DNA of 64,000 nt, from positions 248,001-312,000 of the forward strand of contig PNKX01000001.1 in NCBI GenBank assembly GCA_013822725.1. The letters run 5' to 3'. Position numbers and translations under genes: made by a program. Positions 18,079 through 26,063 of the stretch are shown here, in pieces (position 1 is the first letter of the stretch; each line of letters opens with the position of its first letter). This DNA is from Pirellula sp. GTDB lineage: Bacteria > Planctomycetota > Planctomycetia > Pirellulales > Lacipirellulaceae. The notes under the pieces were generated by a model. That model saw only the letters and a list, made by a program, of their open reading frames with translations, was not told the DNA's origin and did no database searches.

Positions 18079-18735
18079 ATGAAATTCACCCTGACCTGCG
18101 CCGCCCTGCTGCTCGGCCTCGCCATGATGCCGGTCGCTCGCGCCGCCGAAGCCAAAGCCGACAAAGATGGCTGGTACCAACTCTTCAACGGCAAGAACCT
18201 CGACGGCTGGAAGATTTCGGAAGACAACCCCGAAACGTTCAAGGTCGTCGACGGCGAGATCGTCGCCCACGGCGAAGCGGCCCACCTGTTCTACGACGGT
18301 CCGGTCGAGAACCACAACTTCAAGGACTTCGAATACGAGTGCGAAGTCCTGACCAAGCCGAAGGCGAACTCGGGGATGTACTTCCACACGAAGTACCAAC
18401 CGAAGAGCTGGCCGACCAACGGCATTGAGGTCCAGGTGAACCAAACCCACGGCGACCCGAAGAAGACCGGCAGCCTGTACAACATCAAGAACATCATGGA
18501 CAAGTCGCCGGCGAAAGACGACGAGTGGTTCACGCAAAACATTACCGTTAAGGGAAACCATGTGACGGTGAAGGTGAACGGCAAGGTCGTCAACGAATGG
18601 ACCCAGCCGGAAGATTACAAGCGTGAAGACGGCTGGGAAACGGCCAAGATCGGCTCCGGCACGTTCGCCCTGCAAGGGCACGATCCAGACAGCGAAACGC
18701 ACTATCGCTCGGTGAAGGTGAAGCCGCTGAAGTAG
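18079..18735 (+). CDS. Secreted DUF1080 (3-keto-disaccharide hydrolase-like) protein
   Basis: 218 aa with a signal peptide (MKFTLTCAALLLGLAMMPVA, RAAEA). The rest is one DUF1080 domain: WYQLFNGKNLDGWKISEDNP, FKVVDGEIVAHG, DFEYECEVLTKPKANSGMYF, GIEVQVNQTH and the closing GTFALQGHDPDSETHYRSVK. The fold is a concanavalin-like beta sandwich; some members hydrolyse 3-keto-glycosides. Planctomycetes carry many copies. AAGGA at 18067-18071 precedes ATG 18079. A strong terminator follows, so it is a single-gene unit. Confidence 0.93.
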   Translation: MKFTLTCAALLLGLAMMPVARAAEAKADKDGWYQLFNGKNLDGWKISEDNPETFKVVDGEIVAHGEAAHLFYDGPVENHNFKDFEYECEVLTKPKANSGMYFHTKYQPKSWPTNGIEVQVNQTHGDPKKTGSLYNIKNIMDKSPAKDDEWFTQNITVKGNHVTVKVNGKVVNEWTQPEDYKREDGWETAKIGSGTFALQGHDPDSETHYRSVKVKPLK

Positions 18736-18770
18736 AGCTAATTGACCACATTGAACGTCGTGACTAAACC

Positions 18771-18809
18771 TCGCGGCCGGCAAGCTCCTTGCCGGCCGCG
18801 ATTTTTTTT
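18771..18809 (+). terminator. Rho-independent terminator
   Basis: 13-bp stem CGCGGCCGGCAAG / CTTGCCGGCCGCG with a 3-nt loop followed by A and eight T, 36 bp after the DUF1080 stop. Confidence 0.93.
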
Positions 18810-18928
18810 GGACCCGCGGCAAGGCGTCATGGAGGTCGCGCTCCACGCTCCAGGCCGCCCCACCTGACGTACGCATCGCACGACGAGGCGAGTCCGCCAG
18901 GCATTTGACCAGTTGCGTCCGTCGCGGG

Positions 18929-19341
18929 GCGCGTTGCCGGCGAATTGCGATGCGACGCGAAGTACGTTCGGCGGCATCGCTGGGCGTCGCAAAAGGTCGT
19001 TTGCAGCAAAAACGCCTGTTTTTCGCGAGACTGCCATGTCGGCCATGTCTGCCAAGTGCGGCGCTTCGTTTTTGTTGGCAGACTTGAGCAATACGTCCGT
19101 TATCGCGCGTGGGCCAGACGATTTGCGATTGGCGTTGATGGCGGCGCAGCAAGGCGCCGTCGTCGGCCGTGGGGCGACGGGAATGAGGGTTGAGATGTCA
19201 AAGAGCGATCGTGGGTCCGGCTTTCGAGCCTGACTGGCGCCACGCGACGGCTTCGTGGCCGTGCGGACGGGTTCTATCGGGCTGGAATGCCTGACCACTT
19301 CGAACCTAGCAGGTTGCGCGGCCATTTTCTGTAGGGGAGTT
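18929..19341 (-). repeat. Diverged ~400-bp non-coding element with boxA-like motif, copy 2
   Basis: Complement aligns with 11264-11612 (see that entry). The boxA-like word is CGCTCTTTGACA, complement of 19196-19207. An open frame of 195 codons runs through it on the minus strand but is not kept in copy 1, so it is regarded as non-coding. Confidence 0.75.
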
Positions 19342-19383
19342 GGCGGATTTATTTGGCGGGCGTTTGGGGCGGATTGTTGACTC

Positions 19384-19420
19384 TAGAAGTCTCTCGCAGA
19401 GGCGCGGAGACGCAGAGAGT
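19384..19420. repeat. Single arm of a family C repeat
   Basis: AGAAGTCTCTCGCAGAGGCG followed by CGGAGACGCAGAGAG; nearly identical to the left arm at 57221-57258. No facing arm is seen here. Confidence 0.6.
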
Positions 19421-19641
19421 TGAGGGGAGAGCGGGGTGGCCGCGGTTGCCGCCATCAGCGGCTACCGTGGCGGCGGAGCCGCAGGAGGCGGTGATGTGGA
19501 GGCGTGGCCAGACGGTGCGAAAGAATCGATTGAACGAAGCTTTTGCTGATAGGCATGCTGGGCAGGCTCGACGCTAACCCCGGCCACCCGCGTCCCTGTC
19601 CTTCAGGCTCCTTGCAAGTCGATCGGTAGTCATGTCGTTGC

Positions 19642-19700
19642 GGCACTTCGCACTGGCGACGCGTCAGTGGCGCCCACCGTTAGCTTGCCAGTGCCACTCG
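19642..19700. repeat. Family E palindrome overlapping the end of the pentapeptide gene
   Basis: GGCACTTCGCACTGGCGACG then TCAGTGGCGCC, facing GCTTGCCAGTGCCACT. Related to the better-preserved copy at 25951-26030. The right arm encodes the last codons (VALAS) and stop of the pentapeptide protein. Confidence 0.65.
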
Positions 19701-22700
19701 CCGGCGGTGTTTTCTTACAGGCCAACTTCCAAAGCCAACCGCAGCGGCAATCAACCAAATTGCATTGGGCTCCGGCACTAAAGTGATCACGCCGGTTGTC
19801 ATCAAGCGCGACGTATCCCACGACATGCCGCTGCCTTGTTCGATAACGAACTCGCCTGTTGGCGTCACTCCACTCCAGTCAAACACGCGGAACGACCGAC
19901 CTCGCATCGACGCGGGATCCACTCCAAGCGCAAATCCTAACCGCAACGTTCCGTCAAGCTCTACGGACGTTCCTGGAGCAAAAGCAATCGTCGACAACCA
20001 AGCGTTTTCGTCGAAGAACAATTCCAACCGTGAACCAGCTTCAAAGATTGTAAACTGTTTGGCCAATATCTGGGTCGGCAAGGCTGACGTGGACTGGCGG
20101 TTGGGCGGTGAGACGACGCTTGGGTCGAAATTGCGTATCAGCAACGTCTCGCCGTCGTCCAAAGCAAGCCCCTCAATGGTCCCGTCAGGCCGGATGAGAT
20201 TCTGAAGATTCGGAGCCGGAATCTGCTGACTAAAACTGATCGAAGCCCCGCGCACATCAGCCCGCTCGAAGTTGGCGTTCGCGATGCTTTGGCCGAATCG
20301 CGCGCCGATGAGATTCTGATCGCTGAAGTCCCAGCCGGTTACGCTATGCGGAGCGAGCGCGAAGCCGCGCAAATCGCGCGCCTGGTAACTCGCCGTCGAA
20401 TAGAGTTGTTCCTTGGTGAACCCTTGCGGGCCGCCCCAGAAGGAAGGGTAGGCGCCATGAATCCGCGCGTTGGTGAAATCGGCGCCAGTGACGTTCGCGC
20501 CGCCGAAGTTGACGCCGGCCAGATTCTGATTCGCGAAATTCCAACCGCTGAGATTGTTGGACCCTAGCGACACGCCTCGCAAATCATGTTGCTGGTAGCT
20601 GGCCGTCGAGTAGAGCTGTGCAGCGGTAAATCCTCGAGCGACGGTTCCGGAAAAATTGGCGTCGCGAATTGCCGCGCCGGTGAAATTGACTTGGGCAATG
20701 CCCGATTGCGAGAAGTCTGCGCCGGTCAAATCCTGGCCTGATAGATTCCAGCCCGCACGATTGGCAACGCTGAATCGAACTCTGCGCAACTGCTTCGCCT
20801 GATAGCTTTGCGTTGAATACAACTGCTCTGCCGACATATCGGGGGCGAGGGTCGCTCCTTCGATTGTTGCGCCCGTGAAGTTGGCGCCGGCGACGTTGCC
20901 GTACAGCATCGACGCGTCGAGTAAGTTCGCTCCTGAAAGATCCGCGTCGCGGAGGTTGGCGTAGCCTAGCTTCGCGCGAGTCAGGTTCTGATTCGAAAGA
21001 TCGATTCCCGTCACCGTCGTGTTCTCCAGCGAGATCTCCGTAAGATCTCGCTGCTGATAGCTTTCCGTCGAGTAAAACTGCGCGTAGGTCAGGCCCTTTT
21101 CAAAGGTCCCTGTCAGCGTTGCGCCGCGAATCTTCGCCCCCGTCAGATTCGCTCCGGTGAGATTCGCCTCGTAAAGATGGGCTTGGTGTAAGTCCGCGCC
21201 GGAAAATTTCGCCTGAGAAAAGTCTGCGTGCCCTCCGTAAACTTTTTGTAGATTCGCATTGGAGAAATTCGCCGCAACTGCACTCGCACTGCTGAACGAC
21301 GCCCCCTGCAGATCGGCGCCACTGAAGTTGGCTCCTTCAACGGCGGCAAGCGTGAATTCGGCGCCCTTTAGCGTCGCCTGCGAAAGATCCTCTCCCGCGA
21401 AGTCGACGTCGATGAGAATGGCGTTGCTCAAGTTGGCGCCGTCCCAGTTCACTCCACGCGCCTTCGATTCTCGTAAATTGGCCCCGGTGAGGTCCTGGCC
21501 GCTGAAATCCCAACCGTCCATATCGCGCGTCAGGCCAATCCCGCGCAGATCTTTCTCCGCGTAACTGGCGGTCGAATACAGTTGGGCAGCGGAAAAGGTC
21601 GATCGTTGAGTGCCGACGAACAGCGCCCCGCGGATCGTCGCATCTGTAAACGACGCCGTCGTCAGATCGGCGTCGCCGAAGTATGCATTGACGAGAGTAG
21701 CGCCGTTGAAGCGAGCGTTGTTCAGCGTCGCATGCAGATGGGCGTCTGTCAGGTCGGCGAAGGCAAAGACAGCGTCCGATAGATCGGCGGCGCCGAAGTG
21801 CGCTCCCGGCAACTCCGAGCGGTGAAAGTCCGCCCCTTGAAGTCGTGAGGATCCAAGATTGGCCTTGGCCAGATTGGCGTGAGCCAAATCCACCCCAGGC
21901 AGATCCACGTTAGTCAGCTCCACGTTTTGAAGCAGGCCGGTCTTGTAGCTGCCGGTAGAATAGAGATCCGTCTCACTAAAGCCGCGGAACGTGGCGCTGT
22001 TCAGGTCTGTGCCCGCGATAATGGCGTCAGTGAAGTTGACGTCGGTAAGGTTTGCCTTTGATAGATCGGCGCTAGTCAGGTTGGCGCCTGAAAAATCGAC
22101 TCCCTGAAGCGGCGTTTCATACAAGTAATGGTCGAATCGCACATCCGTCAAATTAGCGCCGCGAAACGAAGCCGCTCCAAAGGTGACGTCGCGGAAGTCG
22201 GCCCCGGTCAAATCGGCGCCATCGAAGTTGCCGTCCGAAATGTCGGATTGGGTGAGCTGCGCTTGCGCCATTTGTTGATTCGAGAAATTCCAGCCACGAA
22301 GATCGTTTGCTTGGAGTTGGATGGCGCCCAGGACCTTAGCTTGGTAACTCGCCGTCGAATACAGCGCCGCCGCAGTGAACCCGTGGCCGGTAATCGCCGG
22401 CGGGGAGCCAAGGCCTGTCGTCCACCCAAGCTGTGCGTCGCGAATCGTCGCTCCCGTAAAGGTGGCCCCGATCAACGTTGAACCCGATAGGTCAGCGCCC
22501 GATAGATCTTGCCCGCTAAAATTCCATCCGCTGAGATCATTGCGCGATAAGCCCATCCCTGCCAAGTCGCCCGCTTGATAGCTTGCCGTGGAATAGAGCT
22601 GAGTCGCGGCGAAAGCGTTGCCCGAAAAATCAGCGCCCTTGACGATCGCGCCGCTAAAAATTGCGCCTGTCAGCGTGACCTCCGTCAACGTCGCGCTGGT

Positions 22701-23111
22701 GAAGTCTGCGTCGGTGAAGTCGGCGCTACTCAGATTGGAATTGCCGAATCTGGCCTGCTGGAAGCCAGCCGCTCTGAAGTCGCCGCCGCTCAGGTTGGCG
22801 GCGGTAAAGACCGCTCTCCGGAAGTTGCTTCCGGGTGCGTAAGCGTCAGTTAACGTCGTGCCGCTTAAGCGAGCCTCACGCAAATTAGCCTGCGGGAGGT
22901 AGGCCTTGGTTAAATTCTTACTGGAGAGAAAGACCCGTGGCTCGGCCACAGTTCCAGCGCCATCAGGCGTGAGCGCGGCGCTGGCCTGTTTGCCCAGTCC
23001 TGGATTCAGCGGATCAATGTATTCCCATTGAAAGACGTCGCCCCGTGCCGGCGCAGCGAACAGAGCAGCGAAAAAACCGCAAGCCAACGATAAGGTCCGC
23101 CGCATTTGCAT
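19680..23111 (-). CDS. Giant secreted pentapeptide-repeat protein with PEP-CTERM signal
   Basis: 1143 aa. Signal peptide (RRTLSLACGFFAALFAAPAR, GD), then almost wholly pentapeptide repeats of the A(D/N)LXX type, which form a four-sided right-handed beta helix. On top there is a larger period of roughly 70-160 residues: eight blocks begin with LYSTASYQ or a close variant followed by DL-G-L and GWNFSGQDL, so the gene grew by duplication of a module. After about residue 985 a non-repeat domain (LEGLALDDGETLLIRNFDPS, FDWSGVTPTGEFVIEQGSGM) precedes the PEP-CTERM tail VPEPNAIWLIAAAVGFGSWP with KHRRR. Probably an extracellular fibre-like or adhesive protein; partner unknown. Isolated; flanked by repeat-rich gaps. 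Confidence 0.92.
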   Translation of the reverse strand: MQMRRTLSLACGFFAALFAAPARGDVFQWEYIDPLNPGLGKQASAALTPDGAGTVAEPRVFLSSKNLTKAYLPQANLREARLSGTTLTDAYAPGSNFRRAVFTAANLSGGDFRAAGFQQARFGNSNLSSADFTDADFTSATLTEVTLTGAIFSGAIVKGADFSGNAFAATQLYSTASYQAGDLAGMGLSRNDLSGWNFSGQDLSGADLSGSTLIGATFTGATIRDAQLGWTTGLGSPPAITGHGFTAAALYSTASYQAKVLGAIQLQANDLRGWNFSNQQMAQAQLTQSDISDGNFDGADLTGADFRDVTFGAASFRGANLTDVRFDHYLYETPLQGVDFSGANLTSADLSKANLTDVNFTDAIIAGTDLNSATFRGFSETDLYSTGSYKTGLLQNVELTNVDLPGVDLAHANLAKANLGSSRLQGADFHRSELPGAHFGAADLSDAVFAFADLTDAHLHATLNNARFNGATLVNAYFGDADLTTASFTDATIRGALFVGTQRSTFSAAQLYSTASYAEKDLRGIGLTRDMDGWDFSGQDLTGANLRESKARGVNWDGANLSNAILIDVDFAGEDLSQATLKGAEFTLAAVEGANFSGADLQGASFSSASAVAANFSNANLQKVYGGHADFSQAKFSGADLHQAHLYEANLTGANLTGAKIRGATLTGTFEKGLTYAQFYSTESYQQRDLTEISLENTTVTGIDLSNQNLTRAKLGYANLRDADLSGANLLDASMLYGNVAGANFTGATIEGATLAPDMSAEQLYSTQSYQAKQLRRVRFSVANRAGWNLSGQDLTGADFSQSGIAQVNFTGAAIRDANFSGTVARGFTAAQLYSTASYQQHDLRGVSLGSNNLSGWNFANQNLAGVNFGGANVTGADFTNARIHGAYPSFWGGPQGFTKEQLYSTASYQARDLRGFALAPHSVTGWDFSDQNLIGARFGQSIANANFERADVRGASISFSQQIPAPNLQNLIRPDGTIEGLALDDGETLLIRNFDPSVVSPPNRQSTSALPTQILAKQFTIFEAGSRLELFFDENAWLSTIAFAPGTSVELDGTLRLGFALGVDPASMRGRSFRVFDWSGVTPTGEFVIEQGSGMSWDTSRLMTTGVITLVPEPNAIWLIAAAVGFGSWPVRKHRRRVALAS

Positions 23112-23374
23112 TCTTTACTTCGCTTGAGTTTCTTTAGCCGGTCGCAGCGACGGCATGTGCCAGTCAGAAAACAACACCTTACTGTCTCTGGAGGCGCAGG
23201 TCAATTTCTAGGCTCGACGCCGCGATATCGGAAATGTTTATGTGCTATCGAGTCCTAGGCGGGCATGCTTTCGCGCTAGCGCATGCATGCCGAAATCCGA
23301 AGTTGGCCGACAACCGCTGCCGCATGTCGACGCTCTGCGACGACATGCCACCCAACTGGTGGGGAGCGTTACGG

Positions 23375-23433
23375 GGTTGGGAGCCTTTTGCCGCTGGCGG
23401 GTTTCTTTTGCGTGGTCGCCGCCCAGTGGAAAA
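23375..23433. repeat. Family B palindrome, degenerate copy 2
   Basis: GGTTGGGAGCCTTTTGCCGC facing CCAGTGGAAAAGGTTCCCGA; imperfect inverted repeat matching the arm of the element inside the RND pump. Confidence 0.7.
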
Positions 23434-23534
23434 GGTTCCCGACCCTGCCTACGCTCAGCGCCGCGACGCAGCCCTGGGGCTCCGGCCGATGGTGAGCTCT
23501 AGAGCGCCTCTCGGCTCTCTGTCGCGTCTCTTGC

Positions 23535-23622
23535 AGCTCCCGGCTCCGCCGGGGGGTCGGTTGCCATGTCGGTAGGCGTTGTCCTGCGAAGTGCTACACA
23601 CCCCCCGGCGGAGCCGGGGGCT
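23535..23622. repeat. Family A palindrome, copy 2
   Basis: Facing hairpin arms with core GGCTCCGCC / GGCGGAGCC. The ~40-bp spacer (GGCGTTGTCCTGCGAAGTGC) is nearly the same as in the copy at 28647-28730, so spacer and arms move or duplicate together. Confidence 0.85.
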
Positions 23623-23873
23623 AGAAACGCTGCGACGATCCGTTCATCGCTCTAACCTTGCAGGGGTGCGCTGACTTTAGCGCGCCCCGGCAGGGCTCAC
23701 GTCGGTTCCGTTCTTGTCACCCAGGGCTGCGCTTTGCTTCGCCCTGGGCTATCACAGCGCGACTCTCCGGGTCTCCAGGGCATCGATGCCTTCGCTGCCC
23801 TTCTCAAGAGCCTGCGCGACGGCATGTCGGTGGGTGGCGATACGCGCGGCGACGTCTGCCGGCATGGTGCGCG

Positions 23874-23896
23874 ACCCCCTGGCGGAGCCAGGGGCT
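23874..23896. repeat. Family A, single hairpin
   Basis: ACCCCCTGGCGGAGCCAGGG followed by GCT; one arm only. Confidence 0.75.
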
Positions 23897-24119
23897 ATCA
23901 CAGCACGACCCTTCGGGTCCCATGGCATCGATGTCTTCGTGCCAGCCCTCGATCAAGCGAGGGCGGCTTGCATTTTCAGACAGTGAACGTTCGCCGTCGC
24001 GGAGAATCGCAAAACGGACTATCTGAATCGCCATCGCCGCGAGTAAGATTTGGGCCACCCGCCGCATCGCGCTCATTGCGATGCTCCATTCCGCCAGCCA
24101 CTCGCCAGCGAGCCAGATC

Positions 24120-24605
24120 ATGGACGCCGTCACGATCATTCATGTCATCATCAGCCTGCTGGGAATCGTCTCCGGCTACATCGTCATCGCCGGGATGCTG
24201 CAGGCTCAACGGTTGCCGCGGTGGACGGCGTTCTTTTTGATTACGACGGTGCTGACCAGCGCGACTGGGTTTGCGTTCCCGTTTGTGAAATTGCTGCCGT
24301 CGCACATCCTTGCCGTGTTGTCGCTCATTGCGTTGGCGATCGCGATCTACGCTCTTTACAGCCGCAAGCTTGCGGGGCGTTGGCGGTCAACGTACGTCGT
24401 CACGGCGATCATCGCGCAGTACTTCAACGTCTTCGTGCTGATCGTGCAAGCCTTCCAGAAGCTGCCGCAGCTGAAGGCCTTGGCGCCGACGCAGACCGAG
24501 CCGCCGTTTGCGATCGCTCAGGCGGTAAACCTCGTCGCCTTTCTTCTCCTCGGCTACATGGCGACGAAACGGTTCCAGCCGGAGAATGTTCACGCCTCGC
24601 TGTAG
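24120..24605 (+). CDS. Four-helix membrane protein of unknown function
   Basis: 161 aa, not assigned to a family. Four to five hydrophobic segments: IIHVIISLLGIVSGYIVIAG, FFLITTVLTSATGFAFPFV, HILAVLSLIALAIAIYAL, VVTAIIAQYFNVFVLIV and FAIAQAVNLVAFLLLGYM; short polar ends. Short loops have few charges. ATG 24120 (MDAVTIIHV) is preferred over an upstream ATG that adds 13 polar residues. Stands alone between a repeat-rich gap and a hairpin. Confidence 0.75.
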   Translation: MDAVTIIHVIISLLGIVSGYIVIAGMLQAQRLPRWTAFFLITTVLTSATGFAFPFVKLLPSHILAVLSLIALAIAIYALYSRKLAGRWRSTYVVTAIIAQYFNVFVLIVQAFQKLPQLKALAPTQTEPPFAIAQAVNLVAFLLLGYMATKRFQPENVHASL

Positions 24606-24625
24606 TTGAGACGGCATCAAAAAAT

Positions 24626-24654
24626 GCGGGGCCGACGTTGTTCGTCGGCCCCGC
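24626..24654 (+). terminator. Hairpin after the membrane protein gene
   Basis: Perfect 12-bp stem GCGGGGCCGACG / CGTCGGCCCCGC, 5-nt loop, then GTCTTCGTTTTG; a terminator with a weak tail, 20 bp after the stop. Confidence 0.65.
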
Positions 24655-24702
24655 GTCTTCGTTTTGGGCGCTGCGTGCCGTGGTGGCGTGGAGCGCGTTT
24701 TG

Positions 24703-24725
24703 ACCCCCGGGCGGAGCCCGGGGCT
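24703..24725. repeat. Family A, single hairpin
   Basis: ACCCCCGGGCGGAGCCCGGG followed by GCT; lies just before the stop of the minus-strand gene ending at 24734. Confidence 0.75.
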
Positions 24726-24733
24726 AGAAGGGG

Positions 24734-25921
24734 TTATGGCGTGGCGATTACTTCTTCGGAGGAAGAGGGCGGCGCCGGTTGGCCCGGTTGCTGTGGCGTT
24801 GGTTCCTGCAACCGCGCGGTGAACCAGGTTTGCTGCACGCCGTTCGGCGCCGCGACGTTCACTTCGCCGGTTGACGAGGTGAGCGTCTTGAGCGATGCCG
24901 AGAATTGCAGTTCCGGCGTGGAGACGACGTTCCACGTCGCTTCCTGGGTCGCCCGATCGACCGTGCCGGTGATGTTCTCCGAGAGGTTGTCGTCGGCGTT
25001 GTAGTAGACGCCTTTGATCTCGCCTGCTTTGCTCACGGCGAGTTGCATCAGTTCTTTCTGGCCGCCCGCCGGCGGTTCGAGAGCGTAGACGCCGAGCGAT
25101 AGCCAATCGCCGCCGTCGGCCGCTTGATCGTCGGTCGCGACGTTGGCTGCGACCGGCGTCTGCTGATCGACGCTCTCGGTGGTCGAATCATTGACGTACG
25201 TCGGCGCTTCGTTCACGACGGTGGTCGAGTAGTCGCCGCCGTCGTCGTAGGCCGCGGCGCCGATCCAGGCGGTGGTGGCCGCGAGGCTGGCCGCCGCCCA
25301 GGCATCGGCGTGCGGGTGCGTGTATTGCCACGCGTTCGGATGGTCGGCGTACCAGCCGGCCGAGAAGGGCTCGTCGCCGGCGTTGAACTTGTTCGCCCAC
25401 GACTGAGCGTTATCCCTGAGCTCGTTTGCGCGTTGCGACGCCTGATCGCGTCGGTCGCCGTCCGCTCGATTGGCGAGTCCTTCGCCGCGGTCGCCGTCTA
25501 AGCGATCGCCCACGCCGCGTGCGCCGTCGGCGGGCAGGCCCAGAAACTGCTGCAGTTGCTTTTCGCCTTGAGCGCCGTTCGCCAACGGGCGAGTTCCTTC
25601 GCCGGCCAGAGCGCCTTCGCGTGCGGCGTCGAGTCCGCCGTTCAGGCGATCGCCCGCTCCGAGGCCGCCATTCAGGCGGTCGCCGCCGTCGAGCCCGCCG
25701 CCCAGGGCGCCGCCCAAGTCGCCGCGATCAACTCCGCCGGCGTCACCGAGACCACGCCCCGCGTCGCCGCCGCCCCGGAAGTCTCCGCCGCCGCCGCTAA
25801 AAGCTCGTCCACCCATGCCGCGACCACCGCCGCCGCCGCCGCGGGCTTCGACCTTCGCCACAATCACCACGATGGCCAGGCAGGCCATCGCCAATGTTAC
25901 CCCTAATGAACGCTTTGACAT
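24734..25921 (-). CDS. Secreted Gly-rich mu-protocadherin-like protein, paralogue 1
   Basis: 395 aa. Signal peptide (MSKRSLGVTLAMACLAIVVI, VAKVEARG) followed by ~130 residues of Gly/Asp/Arg-rich repeats (GGGGGGRGMGG, GGDRLNGGLGAGDRLNGGLD). Then a conserved domain: QSWANKFNAGDEPFSAGWYA, WQYTHPHADAW, and after a variable linker DWLSLGVYALEPPAGGQKEL with a small beta-rich tail. The second half matches the paralogue encoded immediately upstream (26064-26933). Similar planctomycete proteins are labelled mu-protocadherin-putative cell-surface proteins; function unknown. Start ATG 25921 replaces a longer frame because the signal peptide begins there. A family E palindrome separates the two paralogues. 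Confidence 0.85.
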   Translation of the reverse strand: MSKRSLGVTLAMACLAIVVIVAKVEARGGGGGGRGMGGRAFSGGGGDFRGGGDAGRGLGDAGGVDRGDLGGALGGGLDGGDRLNGGLGAGDRLNGGLDAAREGALAGEGTRPLANGAQGEKQLQQFLGLPADGARGVGDRLDGDRGEGLANRADGDRRDQASQRANELRDNAQSWANKFNAGDEPFSAGWYADHPNAWQYTHPHADAWAAASLAATTAWIGAAAYDDGGDYSTTVVNEAPTYVNDSTTESVDQQTPVAANVATDDQAADGGDWLSLGVYALEPPAGGQKELMQLAVSKAGEIKGVYYNADDNLSENITGTVDRATQEATWNVVSTPELQFSASLKTLTSSTGEVNVAAPNGVQQTWFTARLQEPTPQQPGQPAPPSSSEEVIATP

Positions 25922-25950
25922 CTTAAATACTCCCCACGAGAAAAGAATTG

Positions 25951-26030
25951 GGGTGCCACTGGCATGTTGCCAGTGCTGAAGTGGGTACTCGCTCGGCACT
26001 TCCCACTGGCGACACGCCAGTGGCACCCTG
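25951..26030. repeat. Family E palindrome, copy 1
   Basis: GGGTGCCACTGGCATGTTGC and the facing GACACGCCAGTGGCACCC; two nested hairpins with core CCACTGGC / GCCAGTGG. It lies between the two paralogous secreted-protein genes. A second copy is at 19642-19700. Confidence 0.85.
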
Positions 26031-26063
26031 TGAATTTGCACTAATGAATCACGTAGCTAGCGA

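Larger units (their letters stand above)
23112..24119. other. 1-kb repeat-rich intergenic region, no gene seen
   Basis: Contains a family B copy (23375-23433), family A copies (23535-23622 and 23874-23896), a palindrome CCCAGGGCTGCGC / GCCCTGGG near 23728-23755, and a ~45-bp direct duplication beginning GGCTATCACAGC (about 23747-23792 and 23892-23937) that includes GGCATCGATG. Short open frames show no protein-like codon bias. Confidence 0.7.

Noticed and set aside
18738..19325. 195-codon minus-strand open frame in the second boxA-like element
   Set aside because: The homologous region in copy 1 has indels and stops that destroy this frame; no ribosome site or domain.
24626..24654. Riboswitch or structured RNA after the membrane protein gene
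   Set aside because: A simple perfect hairpin directly after a stop codon is better explained as a terminator.
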